A DNA stretch of 64,000 nt from NCBI GenBank assembly GCA_041627895.1, contig JBFKQC010000005.1, positions 1 to 64,000 of the forward strand, in the 5' to 3' direction. This DNA comes from JBFKQC01 sp041627895 (GTDB lineage: Bacteria; Pseudomonadota; Alphaproteobacteria; Rhodobacterales; Rhodobacteraceae). How positions within the stretch are numbered: the stretch's first letter is position 1; each line of letters begins with the position of its first letter. Made by a program: the position numbers and the translations under genes. Below are positions 25,372 through 33,131 of this stretch, piece by piece. A model generated the notes under the pieces. It was not told the origin of the DNA. It saw only the letters and a program-made list of their open reading frames with translations, and did no database searches.

Positions 25372-28146
25372 CTACTCTGCCGCCACCTGCTCGGCCTTCG
25401 CCACCCGGCAGGCCGAGAACTTGAACTCGGGGATCTTGCCGTAGGGATCGAGTTGCGGGTTGGTCAGCACGTTGGCCGCCGCCTCGACATAGGCGAAGGG
25501 GATGAACACCATGTCCTCGGCCACGGCCCGGTCGGCACGCGCCATCGTGGTGATCGTGCCGCGCCGCGTGGCGACCTCGATCAGGTCGCCCGGCGCGATG
25601 CCCAGCCGGCGCAGCGTGCGCGGATTGAGCGAGGCGTTCGCCTCGGGCTCCACCGCGTCCAGCACGCTGGCACGCCGGGTCATCGAGCCGGTGTGCCAGT
25701 GTTCCAGCTGCCGCCCCGTCGTCAGGATCATCGGATAGTCCGCGTCCGGCACTTCGGCCGGCGGCACGATCTCGGCCGGGGTGAACCGCGCGCGTCCTTC
25801 CGGACGCGGAAAGCCGTCGCCAAAGACGATCGGCTGGCCCGGGTCGGTCTCGGAAAGCGACGGGTAGGTCACGACGTTCTCGGTCTCCAGCCGCTCCCAG
25901 GTGATGTTGTCGAGCGAGTGCATCGACCGCTTCATCTCGGCGAAGACCTCGCGCGGGTGGCTGTAGCCCCAGTCCAGCCCGCAGCGTTTCGCAAGCTCCA
26001 CCGTGATCCACCAGTCCTCGCGCGCCTCGCCCGGCGGCGGCACCGCGGGCCGGCCCATCTGCACCTGGCGGTTGGTATTGGTGACGGTCCCGGTCTTTTC
26101 GGCCCAGGCCGTCGCGGGCAGGATCACGTCGGCGTAATTCGCCGTCTCGGTCAGGAAGATGTCCTGCACCACCAGGTGATCGAGCTTGCCCAGCGCCTCG
26201 CGTGCGTGTTCCACATCCGGGTCCGACATCGCCGGGTTCTCGCCGAGAATGTACATCGCCCGGATGTCGCCCGCATGGATCGCATCCATGATCTCGACCA
26301 CGGTCAGGCCCTTGCGGCCGTCCTGATAGCTCTGGTCCCCCCAGATCTCGTTGAAGCGCAAGCGCACCCCGTCATCCGTCACCGGCTGGTAGTCCGGCAG
26401 GAACATCGGGATCAGCCCGGCATCCGAGGCACCCTGCACGTTGTTCTGCCCCCTCAGGGGGTGCAGCCCGGTGCCCGGCCGGCCCACATGGCCGCACATC
26501 AGCGCCAGCGAGATCAGGCAGCGCGAGTTGTCGGTGCCGTGGATGTGCTGGGAAATCCCCATTCCCCAAAAGATCATGCCCGCCTTGGCGGTCGCGAAAT
26601 CGCGCGCCACCGCGCGCAGCGTCTCGGCGTCGATGCCGCAGACCTCGGCCATCTTCTCGGGCGGGAAGCCTTCGAGATGCGCCTTCATCGCGTCCCAGTT
26701 CTCGGTGAATGCCGCGATGTACTGCCGGTCGTACAATTCCTCCTCGACGATCACGTGCATGATCGCGTTCAGCATGCTCACATCCGCGCCGGGGCGGAAT
26801 TGCAGGCGGTGCGTGGCATGGCGCTTCAGCCCGACGCCGCGCGGGTCCATCACGATCAGCTTGCCGCCGCGCTTGGCGAACTGCTTGAAATAGGTGGCGG
26901 CGACGGGGTGGTTCTCGATCGGGTTGGCGCCGATGACGATGGCGACGTCGGCGTGCTCGATCTCGTTAAAGGTCGCGGTGACGGCACCGCTGCCGACATT
27001 CTCCATCAGTGCGGCGACCGACGAGGCGTGGCAAAGCCTGGTGCAATGGTCGACGTTGTTGTGGCCAAAGCCCTGGCGGATGAACTTCTGGAACAGATAG
27101 GCCTCTTCGTTCGAGCACTTGGCGCTGCCGAAGCCCGCGACCTCGCGGCCGCGTCCCCTCAGGCCGTTCGCGGCGGCGTCCAGCGCCTCGTCCCACGACG
27201 CTTCGCGGAAATGCGTCCGCCAGTTGCCGGGGTCGACGTTCAGCCCCTTCGCCGGTGCGTCCTCGCGCCGTATCAGCGGCCTGGTCAGCCGGTGCGGGTG
27301 CGCGACATAGTCGAAGCCGAAGCGACCCTTGACGCACAGCCGGTTCTCGTTCGCCGGCCCCGGCGCGCCCTCGACATACCTGATCTTGTCGTCCTTGACC
27401 TTGAACGAAAGCTGACAGCCGACCCCGCAATAGGGGCAGACCGATTGCACCTCGCGGTCGTAGTCCTCGCTGTCGCCGGCCTGTGCGTCGTCCAGCACCG
27501 TGGCCGGCATCAGCGCGCCCGTGGGGCAGGCCTGCACGCATTCGCCGCAGGCGACGCAGGTCGAGGCGCCCATCGGGTCGTCCATATCGAAGACGATCTT
27601 TTCGTGATGCCCGCGGCCCGCCATGCCGATCACGTCGTTCACCTGCACCTCGCGGCAGGCGCGGACGCACAGGTTGCAGTGGATGCAGGCATCGAGGTTG
27701 ACCCGCATCGCCACGTGGCTGGCATCCAGAAGCGGCACGACCTCTGCTTCCTGCCGCGGAAACCGGCTGCTGCTGACGCCGTTCGCCGCCGCCATGTCCC
27801 AGAAATGCGAGGACCGGTCATGCGCCGTCTCCGGCTGGTCGGCGGCCAGCAGTTCCACCACCAGCCGGCGCGACTTCTCGGCGCGGGCGCTGTCGGTCGT
27901 GACCTTCATCCCCTCGGCCACGGGGCGGATGCAGGACGCGACCAGCGTGCGCTCGCCCTCGACCTCGACCATGCAGGCCCGGCAGTTGCCGTCGGGGCGA
28001 TAGCCGGGCGCGGGCTTGTGGCAGAGATGCGGGATCGTCAGGCCGCGGCCATGCGCGGCCTCCCAGATGGTCCAGCCCTCAGGACAGGTGGCCTCGTCGC
28101 CGTTCAGGGTGAAGGTCACCATTTTCGTCTGTGCGCCGTCGGGCAT
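25372..28146 (-). CDS. NAD-dependent formate dehydrogenase catalytic (alpha) subunit, Mo/W-bisMGD
   Basis: This 924-residue cytoplasmic protein oxidises formate to CO2. Domains in order: NuoG-like [2Fe-2S] region (residues about 10-90, Cys in PHLCHKP, GNCRACMVEV, ASCIRPV), His-Cys and two [4Fe-4S] clusters (CIHCNLCVRAC near 155, CVACGECVQACPTGAL near 200), the extra CPYCGVGC cluster near 235, then the molybdopterin oxidoreductase domain with Cys as metal ligand in HCTRLCHAS near 378 (no selenocysteine). The C-terminal MGD-binding domain ends near 920. It pairs with the fused beta subunit encoded one base upstream, as in M. extorquens FDH1, which is a tungsten enzyme; whether Mo or W is used here is unknown. 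It supplies NADH from formate released by Frc. Confidence 0.94.
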   Translation of the reverse strand: MPDGAQTKMVTFTLNGDEATCPEGWTIWEAAHGRGLTIPHLCHKPAPGYRPDGNCRACMVEVEGERTLVASCIRPVAEGMKVTTDSARAEKSRRLVVELLAADQPETAHDRSSHFWDMAAANGVSSSRFPRQEAEVVPLLDASHVAMRVNLDACIHCNLCVRACREVQVNDVIGMAGRGHHEKIVFDMDDPMGASTCVACGECVQACPTGALMPATVLDDAQAGDSEDYDREVQSVCPYCGVGCQLSFKVKDDKIRYVEGAPGPANENRLCVKGRFGFDYVAHPHRLTRPLIRREDAPAKGLNVDPGNWRTHFREASWDEALDAAANGLRGRGREVAGFGSAKCSNEEAYLFQKFIRQGFGHNNVDHCTRLCHASSVAALMENVGSGAVTATFNEIEHADVAIVIGANPIENHPVAATYFKQFAKRGGKLIVMDPRGVGLKRHATHRLQFRPGADVSMLNAIMHVIVEEELYDRQYIAAFTENWDAMKAHLEGFPPEKMAEVCGIDAETLRAVARDFATAKAGMIFWGMGISQHIHGTDNSRCLISLALMCGHVGRPGTGLHPLRGQNNVQGASDAGLIPMFLPDYQPVTDDGVRLRFNEIWGDQSYQDGRKGLTVVEIMDAIHAGDIRAMYILGENPAMSDPDVEHAREALGKLDHLVVQDIFLTETANYADVILPATAWAEKTGTVTNTNRQVQMGRPAVPPPGEAREDWWITVELAKRCGLDWGYSHPREVFAEMKRSMHSLDNITWERLETENVVTYPSLSETDPGQPIVFGDGFPRPEGRARFTPAEIVPPAEVPDADYPMILTTGRQLEHWHTGSMTRRASVLDAVEPEANASLNPRTLRRLGIAPGDLIEVATRRGTITTMARADRAVAEDMVFIPFAYVEAAANVLTNPQLDPYGKIPEFKFSACRVAKAEQVAAE

Positions 28147-28147
28147 C

Positions 28148-29836
28148 TCAAATCTCCTCGGCGAAATGTTTCATCACCAGCCGGATCGGGTTCGGCGCGG
28201 CCTGGCCGAGGCCGCAGATCGAGGCATCCGCCATCACCTGGCAGAGGTCTTCCAGCAGGTCCTGGTCCCAGGTCTCGGACTGCATCAGCTTCACCGCCTT
28301 TTCGCAGCCGGTCCTGCAGGGCGTGCACTGCCCGCACGACTCGTCCTCGAAGAACCGCAGCATGTTCAGCGCCGCGTCGCGCGCGCGGTCCTGGTCGGAC
28401 AGGACCACCACCGCCGCCGAACCGATGAAACTGCCGTGCGGCTGCAGCGTGTCGAAATCCAGCGGCACGTCGTCCAGCGACGCCGGCAGCAGCCCAGAGG
28501 ACGGCCCGCCCGGCTGATACGCCTTGAAGACGTGGCCCTCGGCCATGCCGCCCGCCGCCGCGATCACGTCGAGGATCGTCGACCCCGCGGACAACAGGTA
28601 GACACCCGGCTTCGCCACCCGGCCGGAAACCGAATAGCTGCGCAGCCCCTTGCGTCCGTTCTTCTCGGTGGCGGCCAGCACATCCGGCCCCTCGCGGCAG
28701 ACCTTGGCGACCCAATAGAGCGTCTCGACATTGTGCACGAGTGTCGGCCGCCCGAATACGCCGACCTGCGCCACGAAGGGCGGGCGATGGCGCGGCAGGC
28801 CCCGCTTGCCCTCGATCGATTCGATCATCGCGGATTCTTCGCCGCAGATATAGGCGCCCGCGCCGCGCCGGAGGTCGATTTCGCCCGGCAGCACGATCCC
28901 GGCCTCGACCAGCGCGGCGATCTCGCGGCGCAGGATCTCCAGCACGGCCGGGTATTCGTCGCGCATGTAGATGAAGCATTTCTCGGCATCGACCGCCCAG
29001 GCGGCGATCAGCATGCCCTCGAGGAAGACGTGCGGCTCGCGCTCGAGGTAATAGCGGTCCTTGAACGTGCCGGGCTCGCCCTCGTCGCCGTTCACCGCCA
29101 GATAGCGCGGCCCATCCTCGGCGCGAACGAAGCCCCACTTCCGCCCCGACGGGAACCCGGCGCCGCCGAGCCCGCGAAGCCCGCTGTCCAGCACCGTCTG
29201 CTGAACCGCCTCCCAGTCGCCCTCGACGCGCAGCCGTTCCAGTTCCTCGTAGCCGCCCGCCGCGCGGTATGCCGCCAGGCCCTGACAGTCCGGCAGATGC
29301 GCATGGGTGTCGCCCGATCCGATGGCGGCCTGCACCTTGTCAAACGTCGCGTGGTCGATGTGGTTGTGGCCAAGCTCCAGCACGGGCGCGGTGTCGCAGC
29401 GCCCCATGCAGGGTGCGCGCACCACCCGCACCTCGGCGGGGTCGAGCCCGTCCTGCAGTGCCGCGCGCAGCGCCTCGGCGCCGGCCATCTCGCAGGAAAG
29501 CGAATCGCAGACCCGGATCGTCAACGCCGGCGGCGGCGCCTCTCCCTCCTTCACCACGTCGAAATGCGCATAGAAGGTCGCGACCTCGTAGATCTCGGCC
29601 TGCGCCAGCCGCATCTCGTCGGCCAGCGCCGACAGATGCGCCGCCGAGAGATGGCCGAACTCGTCCTGGATCAGGTGCAGATGCTCGATCAGCAGATCGC
29701 GCCGCCGCGGCCGGTCGCCCAGAAGCGCGCAGACCTCGTCAAGCGCCGTATCGACCAGCTGGCGCCCCTTGGGTGTCTTCCGGCCCTTGCCGCGCCCGCG
29801 TTTCCAGACCCCGGTTCGATCGTCCAATGGTGCCAT
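28148..29836 (-). CDS. Formate dehydrogenase beta subunit, fused NuoE-NuoF type
   Basis: This 562-residue protein carries electrons from the catalytic subunit to NAD. The N-terminal part (about 30-165) is NuoE/thioredoxin-like with a [2Fe-2S] site, CDSLSCEMAG and APCMGRCDTAP. The rest is NuoF-like: GLRGLGGAGFPSGRKW and VNGDEGEPGTFKDR bind NADH and FMN, and SCGQCTPCRTGC holds a [4Fe-4S] cluster. Fdh enzymes of the Fds type split these parts into two genes; the fused form is that of FDH1 of M. extorquens (about 570 residues). The ATG at 29836 has GGAGGGAAG in front. It ends one base before the catalytic subunit gene, so the two are co-translated. A LysR gene lies 84 bases upstream. Confidence 0.94.
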   Translation of the reverse strand: MAPLDDRTGVWKRGRGKGRKTPKGRQLVDTALDEVCALLGDRPRRRDLLIEHLHLIQDEFGHLSAAHLSALADEMRLAQAEIYEVATFYAHFDVVKEGEAPPPALTIRVCDSLSCEMAGAEALRAALQDGLDPAEVRVVRAPCMGRCDTAPVLELGHNHIDHATFDKVQAAIGSGDTHAHLPDCQGLAAYRAAGGYEELERLRVEGDWEAVQQTVLDSGLRGLGGAGFPSGRKWGFVRAEDGPRYLAVNGDEGEPGTFKDRYYLEREPHVFLEGMLIAAWAVDAEKCFIYMRDEYPAVLEILRREIAALVEAGIVLPGEIDLRRGAGAYICGEESAMIESIEGKRGLPRHRPPFVAQVGVFGRPTLVHNVETLYWVAKVCREGPDVLAATEKNGRKGLRSYSVSGRVAKPGVYLLSAGSTILDVIAAAGGMAEGHVFKAYQPGGPSSGLLPASLDDVPLDFDTLQPHGSFIGSAAVVVLSDQDRARDAALNMLRFFEDESCGQCTPCRTGCEKAVKLMQSETWDQDLLEDLCQVMADASICGLGQAAPNPIRLVMKHFAEEI

Positions 29837-29920
29837 GCTTCCCTCCGCTGACGCCGCGCTAGATTTCATAAGCTCCGGCTATCGTCAAATATCGTTTCCT
29901 TATGTCTCGATCAGCCGCGA

Positions 29921-30811
29921 TTATCGAATTCCCCCCGTCAACGTGCGCCGCAGCGCCTCGACCACCGGCAGTCCGGGGCTGCGCGGCGCCGTCGCCAGGC
30001 ACATCGACTTTCTGAGATCCGGCTCGACCAGCGGCAGGGCCACCGTGTCGCTCAGATCGCCCAGCGCCTCCAGCAACACGCTCGGCACGACGGTGGCGCA
30101 AAGCCCCTCGCAGGCCATCACCATCGCGGTGGTCAGCGCGTTGGTTTCCGAAATCACCCGCAGCCGCGCGCCGACCTCCGCGAACGTCCGGTCCAGGATG
30201 CGCCGGTTCTGCATCCCCGGCTCCAGCAGCGCCATCGGCAGGTCCGCCGCCTCGGCCCAGGTGATCGTTGCGCCCGCGCCGGGCAGCAGCGCACGGGGGG
30301 CGAGCAGCACGTAGTGCTCTTCGTAAAGCGGCTCGACCGTCACGACGTCGCCCGACACCGTGTCGCCGTAAGTAATGCCGGCGTCGATCGTACCATCCTC
30401 GAGGCGCTGCTGGATCGCCAGCGACGACGCCGTTTCGATCCGCACCACGACGCCGGGATAGGCGCCGTGCAGCCGGATCGCCAGCCGTGCTGCATAGGCC
30501 GCCGCCGTGGGCACCACGCCCATGGTCAGCGTGCCCGAGATCTCGCCGCCGGCGGCCAGCAGGTCCTGTTCGAGAAACCGCATGTCCTCGAGAATGCGCC
30601 GGGCATGGCGGACGATGGCCTCGCCCTCGGCCGTCAGACCCTGATAGCGGTTGGCGCGCTTGACAATGCTGACGCCGAGGCGTTCCTCGAGCCCGCGAAT
30701 CCGCATCGAAAATGCCGGCTGCGACACCCCGCATTCGGCCGCCGTCTTGGCGAAGTGGCGAAGCCGCGCCAAGGCGTTCAGGTATTGAAGATCGCGCAGT
30801 TCAAGCTGCAC
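29921..30811 (-). CDS. LysR-family regulator upstream of the formate dehydrogenase genes
   Basis: This 296-residue regulator has an N-terminal LysR helix-turn-helix (LQYLNALARLRHFAKTAAEC, then VSQPAFSMRIRGLEERLG) and a C-terminal periplasmic-binding-type effector domain from about 90. It most resembles OxyR/FdsR-type LysR proteins that control fds/fdh genes, because of its place 84 bases in front of the dehydrogenase genes on the same strand. It is divergent from the SucC-like gene across about 150 bases. The GTG at 30811 sets the HTH at the N-terminus; the longer frame adds a low-quality extension. The effector is unknown; formate or oxalate would be reasonable. Confidence 0.87.
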   Translation of the reverse strand: MQLELRDLQYLNALARLRHFAKTAAECGVSQPAFSMRIRGLEERLGVSIVKRANRYQGLTAEGEAIVRHARRILEDMRFLEQDLLAAGGEISGTLTMGVVPTAAAYAARLAIRLHGAYPGVVVRIETASSLAIQQRLEDGTIDAGITYGDTVSGDVVTVEPLYEEHYVLLAPRALLPGAGATITWAEAADLPMALLEPGMQNRRILDRTFAEVGARLRVISETNALTTAMVMACEGLCATVVPSVLLEALGDLSDTVALPLVEPDLRKSMCLATAPRSPGLPVVEALRRTLTGGIR

Positions 30812-30913
30812 CGGGTTTTCGTCCTTCCTCTGGCCCGATCTTCCGCCATCATCGCCCCGCGCACGCGCCGCGGCAAGCCGCGCCGTCCCGAGCGCGATTG
30901 ACAAAACGGGCCA

Positions 30914-30929
30914 ATCTGGTGTACCAGAT
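30914..30929. promoter_or_regulatory. GntR operator in front of the SucC-like gene
   Basis: ATCTGGTGTACCAGAT is a 16-bp palindrome that is perfect apart from its two central bases and contains TGGTGTACCA, one base different from the gntR operator at 24057. It ends 33 bases before the ATG at 30963, a position suited to repression. Confidence 0.65.
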
Positions 30930-30962
30930 ACCAATATCGCTGCCAATCCCGGGCTGCCGCAA

Positions 30963-32114
30963 ATGCTTCTCGCTGAATACGTCTCGAAGGAACTGATCGC
31001 CCAATACGGTGTCCCGATTCCGCCAGGTCATCTCGCCCGATCCGCCGAGGAAGCCGAGATCAAGGCGCGCTGGATCGAAACCGGCCGCTTTGCCGTCAAG
31101 GCGCAGATCGCCGCGGGCGGGCGCGGGCTGGCCGGCGGTATCAAGTTCGCCGCCACGCCTTCGGCCGTCGCGGCTGAGGCGGACAAGCTTTTGGGCTCCA
31201 TGCTCGTCACCGAACAGACCGGACCGGCCGGCGAGAAGGTCGAGGCGGTCTATATCGAGGCTGCCGAACAGATCGCCGAGGACTTCTTTATCGCGCTCAT
31301 CCTCGATCCCGAGTCCGGCGCGCCGACGCTTCTGGCCTCGACCGAGGGCGGCGTCGATTTCGAGGAACGCGCACGCAAGGATGCAGGAACCGTCAAGAGC
31401 CATCCGCTGACCGACGACAAGGAGGCGCTGGCCGCATTCCTTGCCGGGCTCGGCATCGAGGGCGACGCTGCGCGCGACGCCGTTCTGGCGGCCCGCCGCG
31501 CCTTCGTCGAGCACGACATGCTGCTTCTGGAAATCAACCCCTTCGCGCGAACCAGCGACGGCCGCTGGCTGGCCGTCGACGCCAAGGTCGCGCTCGACCG
31601 CAACGCCTTCTTCCGCCATCCCGAGCACGAGACGCTGATCGACCGCCGTGCACTCAGCGGGATCGAGGCCGAGGCGGCGAAGAGCGAAATCAACCTGGTC
31701 AAGCTTGACGGCAATATCGGCGTCGTGGTGAACGGCGCGGGGCTGGGGCTGGCGACCAACGACATGCTGGTCGATGCCGGCGGCAAGCCCGCGAACTTCA
31801 TGGACATCCGCACCACGGCCACCAGTTTCGACATCGCCCGGGGCGTCGAGCTGCTGCTTGGTGACGCGAACGTCAAGGCGATCCTGCTGAACGTACATGG
31901 CGGCGGCATGACCGTCTGCGACACCGTGGCCGAGGGCGTCGCCTTCGCCTATTCGCGCAGCACCCGGAAGCCGCCCCTGGCGGTCCGCCTGGCCGGACAG
32001 AACGCGGCCTGGGGCCTGAAGATCCTGCAGGACCGCAAGATGCCGGTCGAGGTCTTCGACAACATGACTGCGGCGATCGCAAGAGTGGTCGCGATGGCGC
32101 GGGAGGCCCGCTGA
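30963..32114 (+). CDS. SucC-like beta subunit of an ADP-forming acyl-CoA ligase, altered substrate loop
   Basis: This 383-residue protein has an ATP-grasp domain (KAQIAAGGRGLAGGIK at 47-61, LEINPFA at 189-195) and a C-terminal CoA-ligase domain (DGNIGVVVNGAGLGLATND at 249-267). It resembles succinate-CoA ligase beta but the loop after PANF reads MDIRTTAT (280-287) where SucC has LDVGGGA, and the later loop reads HGGGMTVCD instead of FGGIVRCD. Both loops border the organic-acid pocket, so a different acid is likely. Malate-CoA ligase (MtkA) is one alternative. The oxalate context and the shared GntR-like operator make oxalate activation a testable idea. It is co-translated with the alpha subunit gene (TGATG). 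Confidence 0.78.
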   Translation: MLLAEYVSKELIAQYGVPIPPGHLARSAEEAEIKARWIETGRFAVKAQIAAGGRGLAGGIKFAATPSAVAAEADKLLGSMLVTEQTGPAGEKVEAVYIEAAEQIAEDFFIALILDPESGAPTLLASTEGGVDFEERARKDAGTVKSHPLTDDKEALAAFLAGLGIEGDAARDAVLAARRAFVEHDMLLLEINPFARTSDGRWLAVDAKVALDRNAFFRHPEHETLIDRRALSGIEAEAAKSEINLVKLDGNIGVVVNGAGLGLATNDMLVDAGGKPANFMDIRTTATSFDIARGVELLLGDANVKAILLNVHGGGMTVCDTVAEGVAFAYSRSTRKPPLAVRLAGQNAAWGLKILQDRKMPVEVFDNMTAAIARVVAMAREAR

Positions 32115-32989
32115 TGTCGATCCTGGTGGACAGCTCGACCCGCGTCCTGGTGCAGGGCATGACCGGCCGCGCCGGCACGTTCTATTCCGACCAAATGATG
32201 CGCTACGGCACCGAGGTCGTGGCGGGCGTCCGCCCGGGCAAGGGCGGTACCCGGCACCTCGGGCTGCCGGTCTTCCACTCGGTCGCCGAGGCGGTGGCAG
32301 AGACGCAGGCCAATGCCAGCCTGGTCGTCGCGCCAGCGCCCAGCGCGGCCGACGCGATGGTCGAGGCGGCAGAGGCCGGTCTGGGCGTCGTGGTCTGCGT
32401 GACCGAACGCGTGCCGCAGCACGACATGACCCGGGTCAAGGCGGCGCTGGCAGGCTCCGAGACCGTGCTGATCGGCCCCAACAGCCAGGGCATCCTGACG
32501 CCCGGCGCCTGCAAGATCGGCGTGATGCCCACCAGGGACGCAAGGCCCGGGAACGTGGGCATCGTCTCGCGCTCGGCCTCGCTGACGTCGGAAGTGCTGG
32601 CCAGTTGCTCGGCCGCCGATCTCGGCCAGTCCACGACCGTCGGCATAGGCGGCGACGCGCTGCACGGGCTCGGCTTCGTCGAGTGCCTGAAGCGGTTCCG
32701 CGAAGACGGGCAGACCGAGGCGGTGGTGCTGATCGGCGAGATCGGCGGGCGCGAAGAGGAAGACGCCGCGGCCTATCTGCATGGCAGTGACTACGGCAAG
32801 CCGGTCGTCGCGCTGGTCGTCGGCCGCCATGCGCCTAAGGGACGGCGCATGGGCCACGCCGGCACGCTTTCGGTGTTCGGGCTGGAAAGCGCCGCCGCCA
32901 AGATCGCCACGCTCCGCGACGCGGGCGTGCAGATCGCCGGCAATGCCGACGATGTCGCCCCGGCAATCCTGCGCGCCATGCGCAAGTAA
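32114..32989 (+). CDS. SucD-like alpha subunit of an ADP-forming acyl-CoA ligase, altered active site
   Basis: This 291-residue protein has the CoA-binding Rossmann domain (VQGMTGRAGTFYSDQMM near 13-29) and the ligase domain with the phosphorylated histidine His248 in RMGHAGTL, so phosphotransfer should work. Differences from succinate-CoA ligase: IGPNSQGI at 120-127 replaces IGPNCPGV, so the active-site Cys-Pro becomes Ser-Gln; SRSASLT replaces SRSGTLT; DALHGLGF replaces DPIPGSNF. GEIGGREEEDAA is kept. These changes cluster around the acid and CoA thiol site. It overlaps the beta gene by one base. It converges on the Wzc-like gene. Confidence 0.78.
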   Translation: MSILVDSSTRVLVQGMTGRAGTFYSDQMMRYGTEVVAGVRPGKGGTRHLGLPVFHSVAEAVAETQANASLVVAPAPSAADAMVEAAEAGLGVVVCVTERVPQHDMTRVKAALAGSETVLIGPNSQGILTPGACKIGVMPTRDARPGNVGIVSRSASLTSEVLASCSAADLGQSTTVGIGGDALHGLGFVECLKRFREDGQTEAVVLIGEIGGREEEDAAAYLHGSDYGKPVVALVVGRHAPKGRRMGHAGTLSVFGLESAAAKIATLRDAGVQIAGNADDVAPAILRAMRK

Positions 32990-33131
32990 CCCGGTTCTGC
33001 GCGTGCGCGCGCGATGCATCATGGCAAACGGCGTCCCGAATGGACCCTGGGACGCGAAATGCGGCTTTGACGCCGAAGGCGGCACAAATCCTTGATACGT
33101 CGCGCGCCCGCCCGACAGGTCGAAAAGGCAG

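Noticed and set aside
33031..33055. GCGTCCC/GGGACGC stem between converging sucD-like and wzc-like genes
   Set aside because: It has an 11-base loop and no T-run on either side; too weak to list as a terminator.
31949..33131. C-terminal extension of the Wzc-like protein opposite the SucCD-like genes
   Set aside because: The residues are low-complexity antisense translation. The frameshift at 33200 explains the missing stop better than a real domain.
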